Positions 1 through 10,283 of a stretch of DNA of 25,006 nt are shown piece by piece. The DNA is taken from contig CAIIXF020000132.1 of NCBI GenBank assembly GCA_903813345.2, positions 1-25,006 on the forward strand, written 5' to 3'. Position 1 is the stretch's first letter; each line of letters begins with the position of its first letter. Source of the DNA: Owenia fusiformis (Eukaryota > Annelida > Polychaeta > Sabellida > Oweniidae). The position numbers were made by a program, and so were the translations under genes. The notes beneath the pieces were generated by a model. It had not been told where the DNA came from and ran no database searches. It worked only from the letters and a program-made list of their open reading frames with translations.

Positions 1-1090
1 TGGCTGCTAAGACAGCTTGAGCAGGTCCTCTCATCAGACTGAAAAGCTGAGAGCACTTTACCTGTTCAGACCATCCACCCACCCTGGCAACCATTTTGAA
101 AGTAGCTGCAAAATCTCGCCAATCTGTTTTCCCATCGAACTGGGGTAATTTGACAGTGGCAGCTGGCAACTTCAATTCACTCTTGTTGTCGTTGTCATTG
201 CTTCCAAGAGACGTTTCTGTAGTCTCTTTAAGGGGCGTTGGTTGTAATATCCGTTGGCTTGGTGCTCTCACAGAAGCTGATGACATTTGCCTGGGAGGTA
301 AAACACTGCTAGTATTGGTTTGGTTGTTTGCTGTCTGGATTAACTCTGCATGTGAACTATAGACACCACTGCCATCATTAGGCGGCACATTAGTATAACC
401 AGGGTTTCCCCATCGCTGAGGAGCCATTGGCGTGTAGCCATACGCATAGTTTGGGTAGCCCATATGATATGGCATAATTGGTGGTGGATAGGCATAGGGG
501 CCATAAGAAAATGGCCCTTGCGATGCTGGTTCTCGTGGTTGTAATGGTACATGGTTGCTCTCATGCGCGCCTCCATAACCATATCCAACATAAGGTTGGA
601 AAGGTGGGGCTTGCATGTCTCTGGGGGTAGTTGACTCTGGCGTCACATCTGATGTATTACAGGATGGCTGCATCCCTCTTAAGGCAAACGTGGCTGGGGT
701 ACTTGACCATTGTGGCTGGGGCGGAACTTCAAATCTGACAGAGGGTCTGTTGGATACATTGGCCGTCACATTTACTGGAGCACTAGTGCTCGCAGTAGTG
801 ACTGTGCACGTATCAGGGGCTGCATCACTCTCTACTGTTACAGGACTGGGTGTCATCATAGTGAAGTCACGGATTATCTGCCGGGGATCTTTATTTTGTT
901 CCTCATAAGATATCTCACTTGGCATGATGACATCAGCTCTTAATTTTCCAGCAACAGGTGTTGATATAGCTGCAGTCCGTTCCCCAGTCATGCCCCAAGT
1001 TACTACACCATCTGTGTAGGGTTGTTTCACCTCCCTGGCACCCTGAGGAGGTGGACCCTGGTTGGAAAGTTTCAAATTAGCAATCTGACA
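1..1090 (-). CDS. Gag-like polyprotein of a Ty3/Gypsy-type LTR retrotransposon, 3' end outside the window
   Basis: The minus strand has an uninterrupted reading frame of about 363 codons from a TAG at 1093-1091 to the window edge. Gag would form the capsid shell around the element's RNA in the cytoplasm. The first two thirds is low-complexity: Pro/Thr/Ser-rich, then a Tyr/Pro/Gly/Met-rich stretch (about 595-380) with motifs such as YVGYGYGG and YAYPPPIMPYHMGY. The last visible part (about 165-1) is globular and reads KLPQFDGKTDWRDF...GWSEQVK...LFSLMRGPAQAVL, the usual start of a Gypsy-type capsid domain. The first in-frame ATG is at 991, but the 33 codons before it also look coding, so the true start is uncertain. 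A splice-acceptor-like pyrimidine tract plus cttag sits exactly at the 5' boundary. The primer site and LTR lie just upstream, supporting a retroelement over a domesticated gene. Pol is not visible, so Gypsy rather than BEL is an inference. Confidence 0.8.
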
Positions 1091-1175
1091 CTAAGACAGA
1101 GTAAAGAATAGAATAGGGCGTATACATAGCAACTGAATATTCAAAGGGGTCTTATTTGTACAGCAAATAAGGTTG

Positions 1176-1193
1176 ATCCCACATCTGACACCA
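1176..1193 (-). promoter_or_regulatory. Primer-binding site, tRNA-Leu type, of the LTR retrotransposon
   Basis: On the minus strand this reads TGGTGTCAGATGTGGGAT. It begins with TGG, complementary to the CCA tail of a tRNA, and matches the complement of an animal tRNA-Leu 3' end at 17 of 18 bases as I remember that end. It would prime minus-strand DNA synthesis. It lies four bases downstream of the inferred LTR end and about 85 bases before the gag open frame, the expected order. The tRNA assignment is from memory and would need comparison with the host's tRNAs. Confidence 0.65.
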
Positions 1194-1197
1194 TTTT

Positions 1198-1791
1198 GTA
1201 GTAAACCGCGCCCTCTAGTGGCCAAAATACACAGTTTACTGTTTAGAATATTCTTATGTATGTATATGCGGATATGGAAGGATAGATTGAGAAAGTACCT
1301 CAGTGGATAATGATAACTGGGTATTAACTTTGTAAGGGCTAACTTATGTTTGTAATTAAATGCAAGGGCTTAATTATGCATTATAATATGTTAATTGATA
1401 TTGATAAGGTGCAATGTCATACGTTTATAAATAGTAGATAACTAAATAGTATAAAAGATGGCGTGTATGAACATGTGAATATTTTCACCAGCTTAGATAG
1501 ATGGCGCATAATTATGGCTAGCCGACTGGTACAAGTGAGAATGAATAACTATATAAGGGTTTAAAAGATGGCGTGTGTGTATGGCAAGCTGATGGCTACT
1601 AAGCTGTCATTAAATAATGCGACTTGTGAGGTAATGGTTTGGCCCAATTTGTATAGATGAATAGTATTGATCCAGGACATGAATTGAATAGCTGGGAGCT
1701 ATGATGTAACGATGGGTTGTAAAGATATGTTTTGAAGTTATGACAATAGGTTTTAATAATTGAATTTTGCATTTAAATGGGCATTCCTACA
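1198..1791 (-). repeat. Probable 5' LTR (594 bp) of the gag-bearing element
   Basis: The segment starts TGTAGTAAAC and ends ATTCCTACA on the plus strand, giving TG...CA ends with a 5-bp inverted TGTAG/CTACA terminus, and one end abuts the primer-binding site. It would supply promoter and polyadenylation signals reading leftward into gag. Inside are two copies of a taaaagatggcgtg motif about 111 bases apart (near 1451 and 1562), several TATA-like stretches, and a CTCF-like motif near the gag side. The partner LTR lies outside the window, so the outer boundary at 1791 rests only on the short terminal inverted repeat. The target-site duplication cannot be seen. Confidence 0.55.
1208..1221 (-). 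promoter_or_regulatory. CTCF-like motif inside the LTR
   Basis: The minus strand reads CCACTAGAGGGCGC, which fits every position of the commonly used CTCF core consensus CCASYAGRKGGCRS. It sits near the end of the LTR next to the primer site. In bilaterians CTCF can act in insulation and chromatin looping. Whether this copy is bound is unknown, and similar 'ccctctagtgg' strings occur in repeats of several animals. Confidence 0.45.
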
Positions 1792-2217
1792 GAGCTCTTC
1801 AAATACAATAAACATACACAAAACAGATAATTAAAGTAGAATATATGCATATCAATGTTTTTATTTTAAAGTTAGAAAAATGTATAAAATATAAAAACAA
1901 CATTCAATGATTGTAAAGATAATAATTCCCAAAATCAAGAATTTATATACTCAATACTTGAGTGTTTAGGAAGTAATGCTGTGGAGTAAATACACAATTG
2001 AGAATGTTTAAGCTAATGAACCTCCATTAAGTGGTAATCAGTATGACAACTAATTACAAATTTACAAACATGTTAGCGAACATAAGTCTAATAAAATGGT
2101 TTTCCAATTAAACGGTATAATTTTGTATTGTTCATGATATCAAGGGTAAAAGGTGAGATTGATATTGAAATCACGGCACAATTAAGGCAATGACATATTA
2201 ATGATGCAATGAAGGTC

Positions 2218-2280
2218 AACTAATTAAAGTAAGCCTTCGACGGCCAAACAAAGGGTTTCAAACCAACTAATTAAAGTAAG
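2218..2280. repeat. Short direct repeat, 16 bp, 47 bp apart
   Basis: The string aactaattaaagtaag occurs at about 2218 and again at about 2265, bracketing some 31 bases that include ccttcgacggcc. It could be a small local duplication or a target duplication around a short insert; the sequence does not decide. Confidence 0.6.
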
Positions 2281-3121
2281 AATGCACAAACGGAATAATT
2301 TTTGAAGGGAGTGTTTGATTGGAAAACTGAGTTATATCCTACTATTAAAGATTACAAGTTTTTGATATATTTGTCCTATGTACACGAGATGTGCAAAGAT
2401 TATGCAACATTTGATCATTCACATTTTAGTGATAGGATGCACCCAGAACGACTTCGGAGGCCGTTTAGGTGTAGGAAAAAGAGCAATTTTAAATCATGTT
2501 ATAGAAACATTTTTAATCCAAAAACCAGTCTTCAAAGGCATTTTGGAATTTTGGCTTTATTGAAATTTAAATGGAAGATTGCATAGATATTGAAATATCT
2601 TTATGTATGAATTTGTAATCTTATAAGCACAATAGCTGAATTGATTGAAATGCGGTGTAGTCACGCTATGGTCACGGCTCCGGGTCCACACACGAAGCTC
2701 GATCCCAATACTGGAAAACCCTGCCCTTGGATTAATTCTAATTGTGCAAATTCAGAATTGAAATTTAATTAATCTTGGCTTTGATTTAAAAGAGCAATGA
2801 TTTTAAAAGAATTGTTTCAATTGTTTCTTTAAAGTGAGAAAGAAATTCCATTGTTTGAATCAAATGCTGAAGTTTGTTTAAGATTAAAGCACTGTGCTTC
2901 ATGAATAGTTTGCACGGGAATGATTGAGTTTTAATTAATTTCGAAGTTAAAACCAAAAGCTTCAAATTAATCCCGATATAAGAAAATAAGAATAGCTACA
3001 AATATGTCCCGGTTGAGGATAACATGACAGAATGTCATGTAGGCTCACTTTAAGGCCCATTTCCTCGGAGAAAATAACACGGGACGGATAAAAGTAAAAG
3101 TTCCATGAGGGAGTTTTCCCG

Positions 3122-3203
3122 TGAATTAATCACACTAACTTAACATGGAAAGTTCAATCAAAGAATTAATTATGCTATCTAACTTAACAATAATTTTCAA
3201 TAT
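3122..3203. repeat. Imperfect tandem duplication, about 40-bp unit
   Basis: The pattern gaattaat...ctaacttaaca occurs twice, starting near 3123 and 3163. The two units differ by several substitutions, so the duplication is not recent. Confidence 0.5.
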
Positions 3204-4219
3204 ATTCACCTGAGATACAGCAGAGTTTTCGGACATCTTAATGTTCCCAAAGATAAATCCTTTAAGCGAAGTTCGAAATATTCGAGCGGAAAAATATAGC
3301 CCTGTGTATTGCTAGAAACTATCCAACCAGAATGCCGGAACTAGTCTCAAAGCTATTTACAAAAATGTTTTACAAAACGTAACAAGTTATCGAATACAAA
3401 AATGAACAGAAAGCTACATAAAGAAGTTATATAAATAATGAATAACACCTCAGAAAAAGAAAAGGGATGTTGATCGATCATTTCGTAGGTTTTTAAAAGA
3501 AACCAATTTTGAGTCCTCGAGATTAGGCAACATGGCGGCCATTGTAAACAAATAATTAAATTTTGGATCAAAATTACATTTTTACGTGTTCCTACGAAAG
3601 TAATTGATGGATCAACAAACCTGGAAAGAATAAAGAAATCGGAAGGTAAATATAATGGATTCAAAGAGCGGAAAGACTATAACTCCCAACCATTTGCAAG
3701 AAAAATAAAGATTGAAATTGAAAATAAATTACCGGGTTTTTACACATGATTTAATTTATATTAATGACTTACATTCCCTATGTACATTTAATTACATAAT
3801 ATATTGTAACTCTAAAGAAACGATCGATCAGATCATTGAATTTCAAGTCATAGACGGGAAGATTGCTTTGCTTATGCATGCGGGTCAACGATTGGTCAAT
3901 TAGCCTGAAGTCACACGTCGTGTCCACGCGTATATCTGTCAATATATAAGGTTTCGCGATACCCCTGATAGCGTAGGTATTATGGAAATCTCGAAACCGT
4001 TGAATATCTTAGCATAATATCAGCAGCGATGTATTGGATTGTACAAGGCGGTAATAATTCAAAATCAGATAAGTAAAAAAAATACCGACTTGGGCAAGGC
4101 TAAGACCCAGTCTACATATATCGATATATTCTGTCCAAATATCCTATTGCTCAGGAGTGTTCCATGGTGCAAAGGTCGAACACCCGGGGATTTGACACTC
4201 CTCAATGGGTGCCCTGTTA

Positions 4220-5094
4220 CACTCCCCTCCATAAGTTAGGCAACATTAGCTCCCCCATTGAACTACGTGTTAAAAGCCTCTTTACCTTTGAATTTTTATT
4301 TACTTAACCTACCATGAAAATACTTATACTATTAACGGAAACGTAATTTGACTTTATTTCCAATACCTCAACATTTTCTCAATTTTTTCCCTCAATTACA
4401 ATAAGTTGAAAATTGATGATAAATTTGATGAATTTTGAAAATCGACATTCCCATGTTAACCAATGGGAAATGATAGGTTTGCCGCAAGTCATATGACAGA
4501 ATATCCATCCATCCGAGTCCTTGCAAAAAATACGAATAAGGCAGGCAATTGAATTAGTGTTAACTTTATTTAACAAAAAATTGATATGTTTCTTCAGGTT
4601 CAACAAAGTTATAGGGCTTTAAAGTCAAAATAGTTTTTCAAAAAACCTTTCCCATTGAAATAACTCAGGAGGCGAAAAATTATTTTCAAAAATGACTTTG
4701 AAGCGCTGTAACTTTAGTATTCATCAAATAAACTAAACACTTAGTGTACAAAAAAGTTAGACAATTCAATTTTCTATATAATTTTTTTTTGCTGAATCTT
4801 TTACTGAAAATATATCCTGATTTCTGATTTGCCCGAACCCTCCATTTCCCATTGAATTACATGGGAATGACGATTTTCAAAAATTCATTAAATTTATCAT
4901 CAATTTTCGACCTATTCTAATCGAGGAAAAAATTGAGAAATTTTGGAGGTATTGAAAATAAGGTCAAGTTACGTTTCCATTAATATTATAAGTTATCTCA
5001 TCGCCGGTTAAGTAAATAAAAATTCAAACCTAAAGAGGCTTTAACACGTAGTTCAATGGGGGAGCTAAGGTTGCCAAACTTATAGAGGGGAGTG
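4220..5094 (+). mobile_element. Non-autonomous Tc1/mariner-type foldback element, copy 1 (875 bp)
   Basis: The element begins CACTCCCCTCC and ends with its complement GGAGGGGAGTG (one mismatch), and it is flanked by TA on both sides (4218-4219 and 5095-5096), the target duplication used by Tc1/mariner/IS630 transposases. Terminal inverted arms are about 264 bp (4220-4483 and 4831-5094) around a unique core of about 347 bp. No transposase frame exists, so movement would depend on an enzyme made elsewhere. A second copy lies in opposite orientation at 14317-15189, with the core shared as reverse complement. Naming the superfamily rests on the TA duplication and the terminal CACT sequence. Confidence 0.85.
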
Positions 5095-5096
5095 TA

Positions 5097-5349
5097 GTTA
5101 TATATAAAAAAAGGAAAATCTTTTGTACATGAGACAGCCACATTATAAGTGATTTGATTAACTTAATTTCAACAGTCATCTCTGTAGAAATCTAAAATTG
5201 GATTAGAAATTGAAAAATCACCATATCGAGTGTATTTGCTAAAATAAGTAAACCCAGAATACTTGGGTCAATTCAGAATATTTCGGCAGGAGTCGGAATA
5301 CTTGGGTAGCCCGGAACACTTGGAGCTTCACACACGGGTTTGATCTGAG
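5097..5349. other. Short spacer with repeated 'acttggg' motifs
   Basis: No gene is seen. Between about 5258 and 5325 there are three spaced strings of the form gaatacttgggt or gaacacttgg. They suggest a small decayed tandem repeat leading into the hairpin array. Confidence 0.35.
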
Positions 5350-5482
5350 GCCCAGGGTTTGATCGAACCTCAAACATGGCTAAATTCTAGCACGGGTTTG
5401 ATCAACCTCAAACACGTGCTAAACTTAAGCACGGGTTTGATCAATCTCAAACACGTGCTAAACTTTAGCACGTGTTTGATGT
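5350..5482. repeat. 39-bp tandem array of hairpin units with E-boxes
   Basis: Units recur at 39-base spacing: agcacggg begins at 5389 and 5428, agcacgtg begins at 5467, and a diverged unit starts near 5350. Each unit is itself an imperfect inverted repeat (tagcacgggtttga / tcaaacacgtgcta), so single strands could form a row of hairpins. The arms contain CACGTG at 5413-5418, 5452-5457 and 5469-5474, the canonical E-box. It is not a CRISPR array: units are contiguous, palindromic and without unique spacers. Confidence 0.8.
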
Positions 5483-6186
5483 GTATCCGGCATCGAGTGC
5501 TTCTGGAAATAGTAGGGACCGAGGGTTGATATATTACCTTTACCTGTCGAAAATCGAGTATAAACTATGAGGATTAGATACGCATTGAATGTAATGGAAC
5601 CGTCATGTAATAATTAGAAATGATAATCACAATCAAATCATGGATATTTTATCTAGATTTAAAGTGCTTAAGATTTATTTTTAAAACTCAACCGAACTAT
5701 TAACATTTAAAAGCACCGAACGAATTTTCTGGGGATTGCTGATGAGCGGGTGGGATGGGATGGGAGGGATAAAATGAAATACTAGATAAAATATTGATAC
5801 CTTTACGCATGTCAATCTCAAATTAGAATGCATATATCATTATCTCTTTTATTCTTCTGTATTGTAATACGATAGTCTGATTATTGTCAATATCCTATAC
5901 ATGAAATAATGTACATCGTGTATTCTACATTGAATAACAAACGAAATAAAACTCATCTTTGTACGAATTTATTTTTCATATGACACAAAGTAACATAACA
6001 TTGTTATATGTTGCATTTACGACTACTACAGCAAATCAGAAAATTCGTACAATATCAAACGTAAGAGTTGTTCACAAATACATTGGTATTTTGATATGAG
6101 TATCATGTAGTATTAAAATATTAAAATCATATGATCAGCAAGTTTATAAGCTTAATATTGTATTGTTTTTTATTTAAGTGTCGCAT
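5483..6186. other. AT-rich stretch, nothing recognised
   Basis: No coding frame and no clear repeat family is visible, apart from a gggatgggatgggaggga run near 5752-5770. Confidence 0.5.
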
Positions 6187-6251
6187 GCTTACTCACTTCG
6201 AGAGCCATGTTAGATTTTGAAACTTATGGCTCTCAAACGGAGTAGTGAACA
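6187..6251. repeat. Small hairpin beside the larger foldback
   Basis: The strings cgagagccat and atggctctca pair around a loop of about 17 bases, with weaker pairing outside (ttactcac / gtagtgaa). It directly abuts the larger inverted repeat at 6249-6727 and may be part of the same element or an independent insertion. Confidence 0.55.
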
Positions 6252-6727
6252 GCTGATCAATAGTGACCTTTGAAATTGAATTAAGTCGATCCGCGGCTTA
6301 CTTTTGGTCTCTAACTGTGTCTTACATCAGTATCATCAATCCGTGTAAGTATTGGAGCGCTGGAGTACTTCTTTTTCGATCAAGACTTGTAAATTGTTCA
6401 TCGAGTTAAAGTTTTACAGACCTATTTCCAATATGGCGGTTTGCTAGGTGCGAGATACGCAACGAACGAAATGAATTTTGAGAATTAGTTAGGTTCGGAC
6501 AACCTCCGGAGATTTACGAAAATGTCCGAGCAGAAACCGCCATATTGGAATTTGGCAGTAAAACGATTCACTCGACTAACAATTACAAGTCTTGATCGAA
6601 AAAGAAGTACTCCAGCGCTCCAATGCTTACACGGATTGATGATACTGATGTAAGACACAGTTAGAGACCAAAAGTAAGCCGCGGATCGACCTAATTCGAT
6701 TTCAAAGGTCACGATCATTGAGCTGTC
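6249..6727. mobile_element. Foldback element with arms of about 195 bp
   Basis: The left arm from acagctgatcaatagtgacc (6249) to about 6445 pairs with the right arm from about 6535 to ggtcacgatcattgagctgt (6727). Shared landmarks are cgcggcttac/gtaagccgcg, the gcgctggagtacttctttttc string and its complement, and caatatggcgg/ccgccatattgg. Arms are about 90% identical around a loop of about 90 bp. There is no transposase and no clear target duplication. An 81-codon open frame on the minus strand simply follows the right arm and is not a gene. Confidence 0.8.
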
Positions 6728-7362
6728 CAAATGCTCCGTGGGAAAGCTATTATATCAAAATCCAAATAGCTTTCGCAGGAAGTAATCGCATGCTTAATTT
6801 CATACATATACATCTGTACAATCATCCAAAAAGCCTCGAGCCACCAATGGCTTATGAGACACTGCTAATCAAAATAAATCATATAATATTATATAATAAG
6901 ATGCATAATATGAGTCAGTTGCAGAAATAGGATTATGAATAAAGCAAAGTTCATGACCTCTATTACGAACATTGTTTGATGAACTCGATCACTCAGTCAG
7001 TTGTTGAACATATGCAAATGTGGTCAGGTTATAAATATAAGTACAATTTAAGTCCATGATATTTTCACATATTGAACATAACACTCAGTTCACAAAGAGA
7101 TGTATACAAATCTAATCCACAAGTAGAAATGATTGTTTCATGCTGTTTATGCATTGTGTATAAACTGTAATCCAAAACATGAATAAAGTGGGCAAGAGGT
7201 GGTTGTATGATGGCCCATAAAATCACATTATGTAACACCGGCACCCTGGTTCAATATAGTGCAGTGGCCCATGTTTGATATACGTACATCAAAACTCATG
7301 TTTTTTCAAGGAAAGAAGCTAGATTAGTGATATATTGAAAAATCAAACTACTATACCCCAAT
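6728..7362. other. AT-rich stretch, nothing recognised
   Basis: No reading frame resembling a known protein, no RNA gene and no tandem array was found. Confidence 0.5.
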
Positions 7363-7582
7363 ACTGTAGCCCGTATTTCTTTAAAAGGAATACAGGCTAC
7401 AGTGAAGTTGCAAATGGAGGACCTTTGTTTATTTCCATAGTTCTGGAGGAATACTAGATTTTACATTGTATAGATTCATCGAGCAGTTTGCAACGCACTA
7501 TCACCAGAAAAGTCCTATGGAAAAGGACAAAGAATACCCGCTCTATTTGCAACTTAACTGTACCCTGTATTCTTTTTAAATG
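7363..7582. mobile_element. Small palindromic element (about 200 bp)
   Basis: Two nested structures overlap. A hairpin at 7363-7403 pairs actgtagcc(c/t)gtatt with its complement aatacaggctacagt around a short A/T loop. A larger inverted repeat pairs 7387-7440 with 7515-7572, sharing gaatacagg-tacag, aagttgcaaat and ctttg...ccatag with their complements. It lacks any coding frame and looks like a short MITE. Its boundaries and superfamily are uncertain. Confidence 0.7.
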
Positions 7583-8406
7583 TGTTCACGTGGTAGGGTA
7601 GTGTGATACTCCCTCTGCCTATGCCTACATCGTTCAATCTTTTTTTCATAGTATAACGCCTTATTAATACAACAGTTATTGAGCTGTTAAGAAAACATAC
7701 TAACAAACAAACCACCGAGTTTAGAGTAAGACATATACATGTATTGTTCTATTATCAAATCATATATTGTGTCCCAATTCTAAAACGTTAACAGTTTATG
7801 GTGTACAATAAAACTATTACTATTAACCACTTTAATATATTTAGACATAAAATATCAAGTTACTCATCAGCCAACAAATCTCAAAATATCGAAAAATGAA
7901 AAATACGAGGTACTTGTTCACTCAAATCTAGGAGTCAATTGGTAATGTGTACCTATAGATAGTTCTCAAAGTAAATGAGCAAAAGCGTAACATTTGTATG
8001 TAGCATGCTTCATAAAACACTTAACTTAGCCCAAAAAGTAAGCGTGCATTTTGTTCCTGGCACTGATTGGTTAATAAGTGAATACAATTCGTTGAATGCA
8101 CGATGCACTCAAAAGATTAGCAGCTGGGAAAGGCTATTGAACAAAAAGTACGCTTTCGTACTCAAAAAAGGATTACCCTTTTACAACTTTGACAACTTTG
8201 AAGCATGAACTTCGGAAGATCTAACGAAATGTACTTACTGTTACCCTGTGGATCCCAGGGTTTTGATATGTTCTACAAAGTCATGCAAAGACAGAGCATA
8301 TATGCACTAAAAATATCTGTGACACTTGTATGATATGTATTCCACTTTGAACCACCATCTATTTCAATATTGTGAAAATATATATTTCCCAAATTATGAA
8401 ATAAAG
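7583..8406. other. AT-rich stretch without recognised genes
   Basis: The longest open frame (77 codons, plus strand, from 7975) shows no recognisable motif. The string ctgtggatcccag near 8245-8257 recurs as ctt­gtggatcccag near 21753-21767, which hints at a shared, undescribed repeat but is short. Confidence 0.4.
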
Positions 8407-8582
8407 GAGCTTGTATTCGCGAATGCCGCTAACGCCTGTCGGCTACCGGATAAACCTACTTTACTATTTTATGGGCAATTCATTAAAATATTAATGGAAT
8501 ATTGTCAGGTTCTTTTCATATTTAAATGAGTCGCCCATAGAATGGTAGGTTAATCCGGAAGCTGAAATCTTCCATTCCCAAA
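8407..8582 (+). mobile_element. Palindromic MITE family, copy A
   Basis: The start gcttgtattcgcgaatgc...taacgcctgtcggctaccgg and an inner catatttaaatgagt are shared with copies B and D. The right terminus is recognisable up to ggttaatccgg and then diverges. No coding capacity. The family's terminal arms are about 55-65 bp in better copies. Confidence 0.7.
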
Positions 8583-8590
8583 TCATAGTC

Positions 8591-8778
8591 TTAGCTTGTA
8601 TTCGCAAATGCAACTAACGCCTGTCGGCTACCGGATTAACCTATTATTTTACTGGAAACTCATGTCAATACGAATAGTACCTGCCACTATTCCATTCATA
8701 TTTAAATGACTTGGTCATATTATACTGGGTTAATCAGGTAGCCGGAAGGCGTTAGTTGCATTCGCGAATATAAGGTTA
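8591..8778 (+). mobile_element. Palindromic MITE family, copy B
   Basis: Both terminal arms are present: gcttgtattcgcaaatgcaa...cggctaccggattaacct on the left pairs with gggttaatcaggtagccgg...gcgttagttgcattcgcgaata on the right. The arms are about 60 bp around a core containing catatttaaatgac. Length is about 185 bp, like copy D. A further partial copy begins directly at its right end. Confidence 0.8.
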
Positions 8779-8830
8779 GCTTGTATTCAATAATGCAAGA
8801 AACGCCTGTCGGCTACCGGATTAAACTACC
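8779..8830 (+). mobile_element. Palindromic MITE family, copy C (left arm only)
   Basis: Only the left arm, gcttgtattcaataatgcaa then gcctgtcggctaccggatta, is present, directly after copy B. It is a truncated or partly deleted member, so the cluster holds three members in about 420 bp. Confidence 0.7.
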
Positions 8831-10232
8831 TCTGGAGACATCGGGATTTTAAAGCGGCGTGCAAAGCGTAATCGGGTACACCCCAGTTCTCCGAAACCCA
8901 TTACTCCGAAAAATAAAGTCATAATTTACCAGAGAAAGCGGGGGGCGTAGCTTACTTAAACTTACGTCAGTTTCATGCCATGTATTTGGCCAAATTAATG
9001 GCATGGACGCATTCTGTTATTCATAGATCTCTCTCTCACTTTGAATTGCATCCATTGCATGGCGTTACCAGAATGGCAGGAACGGGAGATTTATTTTACA
9101 TTGTGATTCTAAAAAAAGGTTATTAAAACACAATATATATTACGGAACAGTTTATCTTATCTTCTTCAATCTCTTTTATATAGGCAAAATAAAATGAAAC
9201 ATTTTGAAACAGATAAAATAATTTATCGCATAGAACTTTACAAATTACGTTGTCAAAATATTTCGTCGCATTTAATTTCTTAGTCTCGGTCTCTTATCAA
9301 ATCGTAAAAGAATAAAACATTCTATACTTAATCACTTGGGATTTATGTTTCGGCATTCGTTTCAGGCATTTGTTTTTTATGTTCTTCTCCTGAAATGTAT
9401 TTGTTTGACAATAATCAGAGAAAGTGCGTATACGTATAAATATGCCACGCAAACAAACGGGTGTGACTTCAATTTCTTGTCTGTCTGAGGACGTATTGGG
9501 AACGAGGTAGAATTAAAGAATTCTTATGAACGAGTCATGCAAGATACTAGAACTAGTAAAGTAATGTAAATGGATAAGTTAATTTCTGATGGATCTGGAT
9601 ATAATATATTTCAAAACTTTGTAAACACTAGATAACTTCATTTAGGCAGATATAGTATCTTGATTTATTTGGCTATCATGCGTTTAAAATACGTTCCTAA
9701 AACTATGAAGACGTTAGGTGAGAAATATTGCTATTGTACGTTCGAAAAGTATTTGGTTGTATTTTGTAGTTCTCAAGTTACCCATGAACTTTCGTGGGCT
9801 AATTAACGTCTTGACTTAGCATATTTAGCCTAATTTTGCAATGATGTCAACGTGATTCAAATGTTATGCTGTCGTGATTCGCAGAGGTTGCGACAAGATT
9901 CGTTTTACAACAGATGTAACTATGAGAACATGAAAGCTCATAATCCTGATTATGCAACCTTATACAATCGTTATCTTTGGGACAAGAGCCCAAAAACAAG
10001 GTACTCGTGAACGAGAGTTGAATTTGCTCCGTGAACGATAGGATACGCTGTTCCCCACCAACAAAATACAGACATATGCTTCAGTGTCCTCAACGCAGAT
10101 TGTAGAGAACAAGAGAAAAAATGAAATATACTTTGCCATAACAGAATACTGTTAAAGTATTGTTTATTAAGTTTATTAAGTTTCACAAATAACTTTTAAA
10201 TGCCTTCTTTACCGTCAACGGACACTCAAATA
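8831..10232. other. AT-rich stretch, no gene recognised
   Basis: A string near 8978-9005 (catgccatgtatttggcc...aatggcatgg) forms a weak hairpin. Otherwise I see neither coding similarity nor an ordered repeat. Confidence 0.5.
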
Positions 10233-10283
10233 AATACACAATACAATGCAATGCAATGTAATACAACGCATTACAATACAAAC
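10233..10283. repeat. Pentanucleotide-type simple repeat
   Basis: Degenerate aatac/aatgc pentamers recur (atacaatgcaatgcaatgta and so on) for about 50 bases. Confidence 0.7.

Larger units (their letters stand above)
1792..4217. other. AT-rich stretch with no recognisable gene
   Basis: No reading frame here resembles a known protein; the small open frames are short, low in complexity and typical of chance in AT-rich DNA. Two short direct repeats are listed separately. A YY1-like string, aacatggcggccattg, lies near 3531-3546 but nothing else around it indicates a promoter. The segment may be intergenic or intronic. Confidence 0.6.

Noticed and set aside
340-943. Open frames of 77-97 codons on both strands across the gag region
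   Set aside because: They overlap the long uninterrupted minus-strand gag frame and show no motif of their own; they are shadows of it.
1080-1110. Gag as a spliced exon of a domesticated host gene
   Set aside because: A pyrimidine tract and cttag look like an acceptor, but a primer-binding site and an LTR-like segment lie directly upstream, which fits an ordinary retrotransposon better. Without the left flank it cannot be excluded.
3525-3550. Promoter or first exon marked by a YY1-like aacatggcggcc string
   Set aside because: No coding frame, splice site or CpG-rich context supports it; the string alone is weak evidence.
5350-5482. CRISPR array
   Set aside because: Repeats are contiguous and palindromic, with no unique spacers, and the setting is an animal genome.
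6485-6730. 81-codon minus-strand open frame as a gene
   Set aside because: It runs along one arm of a foldback element; its counterpart on the other arm is interrupted.
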